Shown here: piece by piece, positions 9,180-18,150 of the stretch | How the letters are laid out: every line of letters starts with the position of its first letter | Position numbering within the stretch: position 1 is the first letter of the stretch | NCBI GenBank assembly: GCA_003990745.1 | Contig: RBNI01000390.1 | Span: 1-32,226 of the forward strand | Source of the DNA: Jimgerdemannia flammicorona | Taxonomy: Eukaryota; Mucoromycota; Endogonomycetes; Endogonales; Endogonaceae | DNA: 32,226 nucleotides | Direction: 5' to 3' | Program-made: the position numbers and the translations under genes | Notes under the pieces: generated by a model | Seen by the model: the letters and a program-made list of their open reading frames with translations, nothing else | Told to the model about the DNA's origin: nothing | The model's database searches: none

Positions 9180-9545
9180 GGCCTTGTTTGATGAACCGAA
9201 TCCTTTGGATCCTCGGATAGTGGGCAGTAGTTCAGGGACTTCCTTGACTGTTAGGGTTGACTCAATTTTCTTGAATAGGATCTGGGCAATACAGAAGCCT
9301 ATAGGGATCTTGAAGGGTATCCAACTGTGGTTTCAGATGAGGACAATAATTTCACCTATATAATCTTCATCAATGACTCCTCCTTCTACTAAGAGTCCTT
9401 TTAATGCTAGGCTGCTGTGACAGCATATTCTTCCAACATATTCTTCAGGAATTTGGATACTGATTCCTGTGTAGACTTGCTTGACTTCTTGGTTAGAGAC
9501 TATAGCTTCTTCGGCTGCATACAGGTCATATCCAGCTGCTTTTTG
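9180..9545 (-). pseudogene. dUTPase domain of G1
   Basis: dUTPase hydrolyses dUTP to dUMP and so limits uracil in cDNA. All five motifs are present in order. They are AAGYDLYAAE (motif 1), GRICCHSSLALKGL (motif 2), GVIDEDYIGEI (motif 3, catalytic Asp region), PIGFCIAQILF (motif 4) and RGSKGFGSSNK (motif 5, C-terminal nucleotide-binding arm). The motif 2 Arg is read as His (codon 9417-9419), explained by CGC to CAC. A TGA at 9333-9335 fits an Arg CGA. About 120 residues matches a trimeric dUTPase subunit. It lies in frame directly after the Gag zinc knuckle and before the protease, as in betaretroviruses. It is unusual in a fungal Ty3/gypsy element. Confidence 0.87.
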
Positions 9546-11637
9546 ACTTCCTTTGGTTGGGGCTTTGGCAGTTTGTCTTAACTTGACAAAGTCTAGGGTT
9601 CTGGTGGTCAGGTTGTTGAGGTGGTGCAGAGTGGTAACAGTTGCTCATGTTGCTGTTCAGGGTTTTCGGTTAGGGCAGGCACTGGTCATGTGTCCTGTCT
9701 TTCGGCAATAGAAGCATGCTCCGCTTCTTCTAAGTTCATTCCTTTCACCTTCAGTGAGTTTCTTGAAGGTGCTCGGCTGGGTGGATTCATGATTTCTGGG
9801 TGTCCACAAAGTGGATGTTGAGAGAGCTCAGGATGCTTTGTGCTTGGGTTCTTCTTTCTTGGTCCAAGTCTTTTCCTTGTTGTTGAATTGTCTTCAGGGC
9901 AGAATTGGTCCAGCTGTTAAGATTCACTTGACTATTGTCTTAATTCTTGCCAGGCACCATTGTTGGTGATCACAGCCAACTGGGTGTCCTTGTTCTCAGA
10001 TTTTTCTAGTAAGCCATTCAGGCAGAGCATCAAATAAATGATCTGCTCTTGTACCATTTCGTGCTTCATCATTGGCAATATATCCTAGGCCAATAGTGTT
10101 CAGGAGTGACTCGAGTTTTATATAGAAGGTTTTGAATTCCTCTTTGCTATGTACATCGAATTTGAGATTGTGGAGTTTTACTTGGGATTCAGCGATCATG
10201 GTTTTGCTATGATATTGAGCAATCATGAGTTGTTTAAGTCCAGGGGCTGCAGGATAGACTCTATATCCTGGGACATTATTTGCTGCATTCTGAGCAACTA
10301 CTGCAGGTCGGGTGTCCTATGTGAGGGGTTTTTCAGGAAGGGTTTGCCACTATTCTTTGGTAGGTCCTTGGAAGAATATAACAACTCAGCGGACATAGGC
10401 TGTAGTGGTAGCAAAGAGTTATTCCAGAGTGTGGTCTTGATTGTTTGTTAGAACATGGTCAATGACTCACTCATTGGTCCATTGATTGGCTTCGAAGTTG
10501 GTGTCAACTACACTAATGAAGCTTTGGACTTCTTGTGCAGTACCATTGAAGGTAGGTAGACTCAGATTTTTTGTAGGTCAGGTCTGTTCAGCTAAGGCAG
10601 TAATGGTTGCTGCCATTATGGCTACCTGGGCTATGAGGTCTAGAATCTGTTGGTTTGCCATATTGTTTACTGGAGGCAGTTGGGCTGCTGGTAGTGGTGT
10701 TATTGATACTACTTGAGGTACTGGTGCAGAGTGTGATGGGGTTCTTTGGGTCTGTGTAAGTTGCTGGAGTAGTAGTTGTGGGTCTGGAGTAAGGGCTTAA
10801 TAGATAGCTATCTGTTACTGTATAGGTGTGTTCTGTCCTGATGGAGGTGCATCTCCTTCGGTGGTGTATCCAGGATCGAATTCACTGAGATACTCCTCCT
10901 TCTCTTCAGTTTGGTCTCTGTATAATTGAGTTTGCTCGGCATCAAAGTAGATGGAATCAGTTGTATATCTGATTTCAGATGGACTTAATTCAAAGTCAAG
11001 TTCTGGTTTGGTATTAGTTTCAGATTCAGATAGAGTTGTAGCAGAGCCTGCTTCAGGTTCGGGATTGGGTAGTTGATGAAGGGTTTCTCTTGCTTCTTCC
11101 TTAAGAATATGGCGGACCTTGCTGTTCTGGAATCGGTAGTATAATGCGGTCTTGGTCCTGGTATGGTGAAAGTCGGTAGAGTTGAGCTACTTGGCTACAG
11201 AGGCTTGGGCTTTGTGAGGAACTAAGGCTAGGAAGACTGCTGCTGGTTGTCCTAGGTCGCTCGGATTTGTGGAGCTGACAAAACTCTTATTGAGAAGGAT
11301 AAAGAAGGCTTCTATAAGACCTTCTTCATCTTGACTTGCTGGGTGTAGGGCAAGGAGTTTGGTGAATAGGGTTTCGCCTATTTGCTGATTTAATTGGAGT
11401 ACTTCTTTCTTTGAATGAAGTTTGTCCCACTTGTTGCAGATGTGGAGGTCAAATTATCCTTGTACGTCAGATTCAATTCTCTCCAGATTGTCAGATAGTT
11501 CAGAATAAATTCCAGTTCAGAGGTTGGGTTTTATACTAACTTGTGGAATTCACAGAAGGGTTTGTAGTGGGGTGAGGAAGTGTCTTGAAGCAGAATTGGA
11601 TTGTAAACTGCTGCTACTAAGTTGTAAGAGGGTTGCT
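9546..11637 (-). pseudogene. G1 gag (capsid and nucleocapsid)
   Basis: Gag assembles the particle and binds RNA. The frame opens just inside the LTR/internal border and shows an N-terminal segment (SDNLERIESDVQG), an acidic linker with many Pro/Glu/Ser, and PVNNMANQQILDLI. The capsid-like core then has LPTFNGTAQEVQSF, EWWQTLPEKP and DALPEWLTRKI (about 9996-10600). It ends in a CX2CX4HX4C knuckle, CFYCRKTGHMTSAC, at 9675-9716. There are at least eight transition stops. No ATG in this frame lies near the expected start, so the initiation codon is unclear. Pol follows without a frame change. Confidence 0.75.
11603..11622 (-). other. Candidate primer-binding site of G1
   Basis: On the minus strand ACTTAGTAGCAGCAGTTTAC follows the CTTACA end of the 5' LTR. 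If TTAG was TTGG before a G-to-A change, it would start TGGTAGCAGC, a plausible tRNA 3'-end complement. Self-priming cannot be excluded. Confidence 0.35.
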
Positions 11638-12111
11638 TTTTAGAGTAACCATTACGTAGTTCTGGAAGGGTTTTCTGAAAGTTCTGGATATTTCTGGAAG
11701 ACTGTTTTCTTATGGTCAAGATCAATTTCATATGGAGTACATCCTCTACGCTTATTGATTTCAAGATCGGGTTGATGTCTCAACCAAAGTCCTTTTTTGG
11801 ACTAGTTCTAGATATTCAGGATTTTCTGTATTTCAGGAAGTTCGAGAAACTAAGACCAGCTTAGTTGAATTGGCATATCGCTGCAGACAATACCCAATTT
11901 AGAAAATTTCGTGACAGAGTTAGGAGTAGGACCTAACGGGGAGCAGAATTACTTAAGAGTGGTTTGTGGGTTATTAAATAGGTTTATTTGCTATTCATGA
12001 TATTGCTATACTAGGAGTAGTTATGTGAAGAGATATTGTGAAGAAGTGCTCAGGAGTTGTGTTCAGATTGTTCAAGTATTCAAGTCTGAGATTCTGAGAT
12101 CTGGGGGAGGG

Positions 12112-12121
12112 GGTATTTATA
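12112..12121 (-). promoter_or_regulatory. TATA box for G1 gag-pol RNA
   Basis: The minus strand reads TATAAATACC followed by CCCTCC, about 490 bp before the LTR end. It is the best candidate for the genomic RNA promoter because it lies after the LTR ORF and matches the family A box. Confidence 0.55.
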
Positions 12122-12311
12122 CTAATGAGGGGCTATCTAGACTATGCTAAATATGGGTGTAGCACTAAGTGCTTTGCTGAGTCGGAATGCAGTCACGTAG
12201 TATAAGTGTGATCTGACATGTCAAGAGATCATCTGACTGCTGAGTCAGTTCACAGTCATGTCATACAAGGCTAATCTAACTATACTATGACTGCTAACCT
12301 ATTTGTGGTTT

Positions 12312-13409
12312 TTAGATACTGTCTGGATAGTCTTCGATAATATCGCCATTGATTGCTTCATCTCTGATGAAGTAGTCATCTAGGAAAAGTGGTTCGCGGA
12401 TTACTTCTCCTTGTTTACTGAGGTAGTAATACATTGGAACTTCATCTCCATCCTACAGGATAGCATCGTCTGTCTCATATGCTGGATAAGGTGTTGGTGG
12501 GCAAAGAAGGGGTGCATTGTTTTTACTTTCGTCAGACTTGCTGTCTGCGTACCTTCTATAGGTTACAGCACTATGAGTCACAGGGTTGTAGTATACTGGC
12601 GGCTGTGGTTCATGTCGCTCATACTCGGGTGGTGGAGTGGTTGGTTCGATCTCGAGGGTTGTCTGAAGGTACAGGTTGTGTTCTCCAGTCTCTTCATTGT
12701 AGTTGAAGTAATTGGGAGTAAATGCGAGTTGGTATTCATACCAGTGGTCATTGTCCCAATAAGTCTTGTATGTGGTTATAAACTGTTATAAGTTCATCGG
12801 CAAGGTTAGTGGTGTGATCAGGGTTGGTAGAGATCCTTGGCTTGAGGTCATATCAGCATCAGAAGGATCATTGTCTTCTGCTTTGTCTTCGTCAAAGTTG
12901 ATTATATCGTAGATATCCTTCATAGCATATCCAACTTGGGGCATTTGCAGGATGTGGTCATCGGGGTGCAGGAAGGTTCTATCAGTAGTCTGAATGTATT
13001 TGAGATACTTGTGGTTGAGTTCTTGTATCATGTTGTCAATTTGGCCATAGGACAGAGTAGCAACCATTTTTCTGGTAGTAACTCAGAGGCAGGGAATAAA
13101 GGTGCTGTACTCATAGAAGAGTTCTCGGTATTTGCGGGCGATGAGTTTCTGGTGTTGAGACATCTGAGTAATGTCTGTATCATGGTGGTGTTCGATCATG
13201 TCTTCTAGGAGGTGGCTGATCTAGTAGTAGCTTGAGATTTGTCCAATTCGGTGGGCCTTGTTAAGCATGTTCAGGGCATTCTATCGGGCTTCTACAAAGT
13301 AGAGAGGTGCTAGGCTATGGATATTTATGAGGGGCAGAGGGGGTGTGGCTCAGTTGACAATGGCATTCCAAATGTCAGCGTGGATATAGTTGTAGATTTC
13401 GGTGGTCAT
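12312..13409 (-). pseudogene. G1 LTR-encoded ORF (right LTR), decayed
   Basis: This is the same 365-codon ORF as in the left LTR, with ATG at 13407-13409 and TAA at 12312-12314. At least five in-frame stops are present here, for example TGA at 13350-13352, TAG at 13281-13283 and TAA at 12786-12788. Each aligns with an Arg, Trp or Gln codon in the left copy. There is no length change, so all damage is point transitions. The acidic FDEDKAEDND stretch and the TPPPEYE stretch are kept. A plus-strand ORF of 126 codons (12411-12791) runs antisense and is an overlap artefact. Confidence 0.65.
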
Positions 13410-13475
13410 GTTTGTGTGTTTGGAAGTTGTAGTTGTTATTTGTTTTGGTTCTGCTTCGATGTATCTTGGTGCTCA

Positions 13476-13482
13476 GTATATA
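13476..13482 (-). promoter_or_regulatory. TATA box upstream of the G1 LTR ORF, right
   Basis: The minus strand reads GCATATATACTG, about 70 bp before the ATG at 13409. Position matches the left LTR. Confidence 0.45.
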
Positions 13483-13696
13483 TGCATCTGTTCTTGATTG
13501 GTAAGATTCTGTTTGTGTGAACCTTGTATTCTGTGACTTCGTATTGACTCAGCTTTGTACGCTGTGACTTCTGTTTGACTCAGCTTCATAATCATGCAGG
13601 TGATTTCCAGATTTTGTTTGAAGGTTGAATGTGAGTTCGGTGGCTTGTTAAGAGGGTGACATGCAATTTCTGTGGCTTGGAGGTTGTGCGCTTACA

Positions 13697-13701
13697 ATAA
13701 T
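13697..13701. repeat. Target-site duplication of G1, right copy (ATAAT)
   Basis: ATAAT follows the right LTR and equals 2988-2992. Confidence 0.9.
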
Positions 13702-14218
13702 CATGGGGGCAGATGGCTTAGGAATTTGACTAGGGTAGGGCAGTGACTGGTTCCAGATCTTGAGATATATATGATACATAAAAGACTGGGTATACTCTCA
13801 TAGTTTCAGGTAGCTTGAGATAGTAGAAGAATGCAGAGACTTATTCAGTAATCTCAAAAGGTCCAATATACTTAGATTGGAACTTGTTCAAAGAGTGGTT
13901 AACTTGAGATTGTATCTTAAGATTTTCAGTAAACAGTAGAACTTGATCTCCAATAGTATAAGTAATATCATAGTATTTCTTATCAGCATACTTGGCTTGA
14001 TGCTATTGAGCCTTCTGAAGATTCATGGTAGCAATCTTGAGTAGTTTGTCCATTTTGTCTGTAAGACTCTTGGCAGTAAGAACTTGTATTTAACTACTTT
14101 TTTTAAAAGGAAATAGACTTGTAGGAGTCTCAGGATCTTAACCATAGAGTAATCAGAAAGGAGAAAGACCAGTAGATGATTAGACAGCATTGTTATATGT
14201 AAACTCTATATAAGTCAG
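13702..14218 (-). pseudogene. Integrase C-terminal part of gypsy element B
   Basis: The minus-strand reading starts near the end of the integrase core (EFTYNNAV, SSTGLSPF, LLYG, DPETPTSLF). It continues through the linker to ITYTIGDQVLLF, the GPF/Y module KYIGPFEIT and the LPETMRVYPVF segment, which resembles the usual L P.....HPVFHVS. It then reaches the G1 insertion point, and the chromodomain resumes at 2992. B is thus a chromovirus related to but distinct from G1. It carries many TAG and TGA codons. Its upstream end is cut at about 14218 by the family A LTR. Confidence 0.75.
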
Positions 14219-14492
14219 GTCTCATTTCTTTAAAATAAAGTCAGTATTAAAACACTCAAGCATTTAAGTACTCAACTACTCAAGAGTACAAATATTCCAG
14301 TCCTCTACTTAATTTCATGCAAGTAAATCCAAGAGACAATAGAACAGTTTAAAGATAAGAAGTTTGAGGACTATAAGACCTTGAGAAGGCAATCTAATAG
14401 AACTTGCTTATAAGAAACTTGTAGTTGGTCTAAGAGATATACTTTGAAGATAATCTGATATACTTAAAGAACTCAGCACTCACTATATAATA
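14219..14492 (+). repeat. Truncated 5' LTR of family A, copy 2
   Basis: CTCATTTCTTTAAAATAAAG and the following 270 bp align with 1440-1718 and with 26228-26501. The upstream 1.3 kb of the LTR, including its ORF, is missing and abuts integrase B. It is followed by a primer-binding-like sequence and gag, so it is the 5' LTR of the element ending at 26501. Confidence 0.8.
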
Positions 14493-14512
14493 ACTTGATA
14501 TCTATTGGCTGG
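14493..14512 (+). other. Decayed primer-binding site, family A copy 2
   Basis: ACTTGATATCTATTGGCTGG aligns with ACTTGGTGCC at 1719 and lies directly after the LTR. Confidence 0.4.
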
Positions 14513-14544
14513 TGATACTATTAGGATCCCTCACTTTCAAGCTA

Positions 14545-15032
14545 AATAACAAATAACTATTACAACAACTACCCTGACTACAAGAGTTACCTCTGCAAGA
14601 ATTCAAGACAAAATAGAAATACATCTACTCACATTCTATGGATTTATCACCAAAGAGTCAATTATGATCTTTATTGAAGACATTGAACAATTTGCTACTG
14701 TATGAGCTCTCAATATTGAAGCACAATTGACCCTCCTATCTGTCAGCCTCAGAGGACCTGCCAGAGATAAGTTCAATACAGCTACTATTGTCAACAATAG
14801 TGTAGCCAAACTTACTAATATGAAAAACTTCCTCAGAACTATATACTATACTGAAGAGATCAAGCAAGCTCTCAAAGATTAACTCAACACTATCTGCTAA
14901 AGACTCAATGAAGACTCCAACTCATTCTATATGTAAATCTGTCACCAGATTATCTTGGCTGGTTATGATGATATCCTCAAGAAACAGATAGCTGATTTAA
15001 CCTTCTTAAAAGAAGTCTACTATGAAATCCCA
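14545..15032 (+). pseudogene. gag part 1, family A copy 2
   Basis: The plus-strand reading gives the Gag capsid region. It starts near TTRVTSARIQDKIEI and includes FYGFITKES, FATVWALN, LLSVSLRGPARDKF, KNFLRTIYYTEEIKQ and AGYDDILKKQIADL. It ends at YYEIP where the DIRS element begins. Gag resumes at 19801 with LAIQSTPAALTFDQKVVF. Stops (TAA, TAG, TGA) replace Gln or Trp positions. It is homologous to the fragment at 1780-2034. Confidence 0.72.
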
Positions 15033-15262
15033 GATGGATGAGGTGCCATAGGTGCTGAAGTCTGTCTCAGACTTTGCAAGCTTGGGGAGGACTGTGAAGA
15101 GTTGGTTTATGCTATCTAGAAAGCAATAGTATACTTTATTTGTCTTAGAAATAGTGGTTTTACATATAACTGTGAATTCATCTGTCTAAGATATATGTGT
15201 GAGATATTTGTGTAAAATATAGTAATAAAAGTGTCCCTGCTCCCATGGAGTTCTCTTAGCCA
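15033..15262. repeat. DIRS inverted terminal repeat, left (element 3' end)
   Basis: From about 15110 this is the reverse complement of 19605-19760, including ATGCTATCTAGAAAG and AAAAGTGTCCCTGCTCCCAT. The outer 80 bases (15033-15110) are not in the right repeat but are complementary to 15385-15461. Confidence 0.85.
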
Positions 15263-15384
15263 AGAAAGATTGGCAGTGAGCCTGAAGTAGAAGTAAGGAA
15301 AAAAGAAAAAACCCCTCAGTGGCCAGGGCCATCAGGGAAAAGAAGAACCCACAAAAAGGAAGTGGAAAGGGTGGGGATGAGTGG

Positions 15385-15510
15385 GAAACCAACTCTTCAT
15401 GGTCCTCCCTAAGCTCACAAAGTCTGGAACAGACTTCAGTGCCTATGGCACCTCATCTATCCAGGACTAAGCTTTGCTTGGTCTTAGATCATTTCAGAGT
15501 TGGTTATTCA
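15385..15510. repeat. DIRS internal complementary region
   Basis: Bases 15385-15461 are the inverted complement of the left outer end. Bases 15465-15510 (ACTAAGCTTTGCTTGG...) match the complement of the right outer end at 19755-19800. The two meet with only a few bases between, as if copied from a circular junction. In DIRS-1 this region templates completion of the ends. Confidence 0.82.
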
Positions 15511-15599
15511 TAGATTAGAGATGAGCAGAGCACCAGGCCAGTATAGTAGCCTTGTGTCAAAGGATCATATATACTAAAGATTTCGCCTGAGAGGTCTTG

Positions 15600-16560
15600 G
15601 AAAGAACTGACAACCTGTGGGATAGATGGTAGTGACATTTGAAAGTGGTCTTGGAGCTCCAGTTCCTGCTCTCCAGGACTTCATCAATGGAAGTTCCCTC
15701 TTTCAATGCCTCAGTGGAGGATTTCGCCTAAACAGAATGGGAGTGATAGATGGGGTCAATACTAGTGGCTGCCATGTATTCTGAAAACTAGTTGCAAAGG
15801 TGGTCAGCAGTTAAGTTGTAATGGGGAGAGTGTGTACTGATGAAGAGGCAGTCTCTATCATGTGGTGGGCATAGGGATTCCATTTCACATGTCCAGTGAT
15901 AGACCCAGTATACTGGGTATATGTCCTTGTCCTCCAGAAGCACTGGGATAGGGTGGGAGGTTTTGAAGGAAGAGTCAGGTGTGCATTTCTTGGTCATGTC
16001 TGCAGTGAGAACTATTTCAGCAGGCCAGTCACCTTGGCCACCCCAAAAATCCACAGTTACCTGACATTGGGCAAAGTCACTTACCATACACCATGACATG
16101 CAAAGCACCAAAAGGGTATGGGTTTTCTTACCACACAGGACCCACTACTCAATAGAGTCAAAGGGGCCCAAAGAGGCCAATCAGTGGATGAGAACAGAGA
16201 TGTCCCACTGCTGGGCCTTAAGTTGCCCACCCCCTGGATGAGGTAAGAGACTATAGAGAGTTTGGAGAAATGGACACCATTGATGGTAGGGGTCTATTGG
16301 CCAATGGCAGTGCAGACACCATAGAGTTGTTGGGTGTTCATGCTCTCATGAAAGAGATGAGCAAGGCAGTTCATTTGCTGCTTGGTAGATGCATGAAGGA
16401 GATCGATATATCATTGATGATACTAACAGACATAGTATTGGTAGGCAGACTTATAGTTCTTATGGGAAGAGGTCTGGATACTGGTACAGATGAGGTCACA
16501 AGCTAGCTCTGCTAGTACCATAGTATCTGGAGAGTACTGCTGATCAGCCAGGCAAGAGCA
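15600..16560 (-). pseudogene. DIRS tyrosine recombinase
   Basis: The recombinase inserts the circular cDNA. The minus-strand reading includes an open stretch (16111-15788) with PVLLEDKDIYPVYWVYHW, then CLFISTHSPHYNLTADHL, which looks like the mid-domain of DIRS and Ngaro recombinases. The C-terminal catalytic box follows as HSV, then a TAG at 15728-15730 where the conserved Arg is expected, then STEALKEGTSIDEVLE, WSSKTTFKCHY with the candidate nucleophile Tyr at 15629-15631. The gene is inactive. It ends near the internal complementary region, as in DIRS. Confidence 0.78.
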
Positions 16561-16795
16561 TCCCAATAGCATGTCTATATAGCCACTGTTAGAGCCCAAT
16601 GTGGAAGAAGAATCAGAGAGGCTACCACTATCTCCAGGAGTTCAGGCCACCAGCTCTATTATGACCAGAAAGGGGTGATGAGGATGAGGTGAGAGCATTA
16701 GTCCTTCTTCACCTTGCAGAATATGCGATTGATCAGGATCCAAGGAGGATTCACATATGCTCTGGTTGGAGGCCAGTGGTGTTAAAAAGCATTCA
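16560..16795 (-). pseudogene. DIRS Dam-like methyltransferase domain
   Basis: The reading HHWPPTRAYVNPPWILINRI has NPPW at 16740-16751, the catalytic box of N6-adenine methyltransferases. It is followed by KVKKD, HLILITPFW and WWPELLEIVV. This matches the small methyltransferase-like region found between RNase H and recombinase in DIRS1 elements. Its role in the cycle is not known. Several codons are stops, including TAA before HHW. Confidence 0.72.
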
Positions 16796-17395
16796 TCCCC
16801 AAGGCTTTGGGGTCAGCCTGCCAGCTGTAGAAGAGGGGGGTCTGCATGGTCATTCATGAGGTGAATAGATCGAGTTGGACTGGGCCCCACAGGTGGTGTA
16901 GGCATCAGAACACTACTGAGTGCAGCTTCCAGTCATTGGGGTCAGGATGGAGGCAGCTCAAAAAGTCTGCCCAAACATTCTCTAAACCTGGGAGATATTC
17001 TACAAAGAGGCAAATACCATGTATCATGCAAATCAAGTGGATGTGTATCACAATAATATAGAGGTAGTGGAGAGAGTCTCTCTATTTATTGATGAATACC
17101 TATATAGTCATATTGTCCATCTGGACCAGGACTGTATAGTTCTGCCAATGGTGTGAATTGATCTGGAGGGCAAAGAGAACTGTCTTCAGCTCATGGTAGT
17201 TGATGGATAGGCAGTACTTCGAGGATATCTAGGTGCTGACTGCCTGCCATGTGGCATGACTGATATTGGTGATGGAGGAGGAGATCTTGAAACTCTATTC
17301 CACATTGCTGGCATCTGTGTCCACCATGATCTCAGGGACCTTGGTGAGGAGAGAGCAGCTGTTCCATCCCAACAGTTCATGAGACCACCAATGGA
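16796..17395 (-). pseudogene. DIRS RNase H
   Basis: The reading has VDTDAS at 17307-17324 (first catalytic Asp), ISHATWQ, SINYHELKTVLFALQ (catalytic Glu) and VLVQMDNMT (third Asp). It then gives EYLPGLENVWADFLS and WGPVQLDLF, the usual DIRS sequence joining RNase H to the methyltransferase region. Four or more stops interrupt it. The domain degrades template RNA during cDNA synthesis. Confidence 0.85.
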
Positions 17396-17399
17396 GGTC

Positions 17400-18150
17400 A
17401 GTCAATAATGTCTGGGAAAGTATCATCCATCTATTTCAATTGGAGTGGCAGAGGGTGGCCTGTATATTATGGATGAGTGCCCAAATACAAAAGCATGCAG
17501 AGAAGATAGCCTGGGTTGTGAAATTGCAGAGGCCAACCAGAGAGGCCACCTTGTAGATCAGGATGCTGGATTCAGAGGCCCAATGGAGGAGGGAGGCTGT
17601 CTCCTTGCAGATCTTGCATACCTTGTCTCTTGGCAGGTGTAGCTCCATGGCATTGGTATCTGTCAGGAACTCAAGGAACATCTGAACTTGCTTGGAGTTC
17701 TATATATATTTTGTTGGATGGAGGAGGAACTCCAAGGTCTCCAGGTAGTTGTGGACCATCTGGTCATAGTGAACAGCTTTGTCATAGCTAGAGGCCAGTA
17801 GGTAGATGTCATTGATGTAGTAGGTGAGGTGAATGCTGTGTCGCCATAGTGGTTCCAGAATGGTGGCCATCATCTTTGTCCAGATTCGAGAGGTCAAAGA
17901 TAGGCTAAATGATATGGCCTGGAATTTCTAGTTGATTTGTCACCATTGAAAGGCCAGAAACTGTTGATTGGCAGAGTGGAGGGGAATGTGGAGGTAGGCA
18001 TCTTTGATGTCTATCTTGATGAGGAAGTCCCCTGGGCATACCATGTGGTGGAGCATTTGAATATCTTCTATCTTGAAGTATAATTACTGCATAAACTCAT
18101 TTAGCGAATGTGTATTAAGAGGCCCGATTCTTGTTGATCTGGGGGATGGT
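17400..18150 (-). pseudogene. DIRS reverse transcriptase
   Basis: The reading includes LYFKIEDIQMLHHMV, GDFLIKIDIKDAYLHIPLH (first catalytic Asp), an ISFSLSLTSRIWTKMM segment standing for the PFGL..AP.IF motif, and YINDIYLLAS at 17808-17819. The usual box is YLDD, so the first catalytic Asp has become Asn by one G-to-A. The thumb follows as LEFLTDTNAMELHLPRDKVC and SLVGLCNF. A frameshift lies just after the LHLPRDK part or is hidden by stops. The layout is DIRS-type, not gypsy-type. Confidence 0.85.

Larger units (their letters stand above)
2993..13696 (-). mobile_element. Complete Ty3/gypsy chromovirus 'G1' with dUTPase
   Basis: This 10.7-kb element lies on the minus strand. It has two LTRs of about 2.1 kb with TGTAAG...CTTACA ends, a perfect ATAAT duplication, a polypurine tract beside the left (3') LTR, and an internal 6.5-kb polyprotein. 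Coding order in the element's direction is gag with one CCHC knuckle, dUTPase, a Cys/His module, aspartic protease, RT, RNase H, integrase, chromodomain. All conserved motifs from knuckle to chromodomain fall in one frame, so damage is transitions to stops rather than indels. It inserted into the chromodomain of older element B. It keeps clearly more CpG than the older elements around it. Confidence 0.93.
11623..13696 (-). repeat. G1 5' LTR (right)
   Basis: 2074 bp with TGTAAG...CTTACA ends, followed by the ATAAT duplication. It is the promoter-bearing LTR for this minus-strand element. Compared with the left LTR it has more stops in the LTR ORF and a roughly 30-bp shorter segment near 13550, where the left copy repeats a GCTGTGACTT unit. 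Confidence 0.92.

Noticed and set aside
12411..12791. Plus-strand ORF of 126 codons
   Set aside because: Antisense to the G1 LTR ORF, which is conserved in both LTRs with the same ends. The left LTR does not keep this plus frame open.
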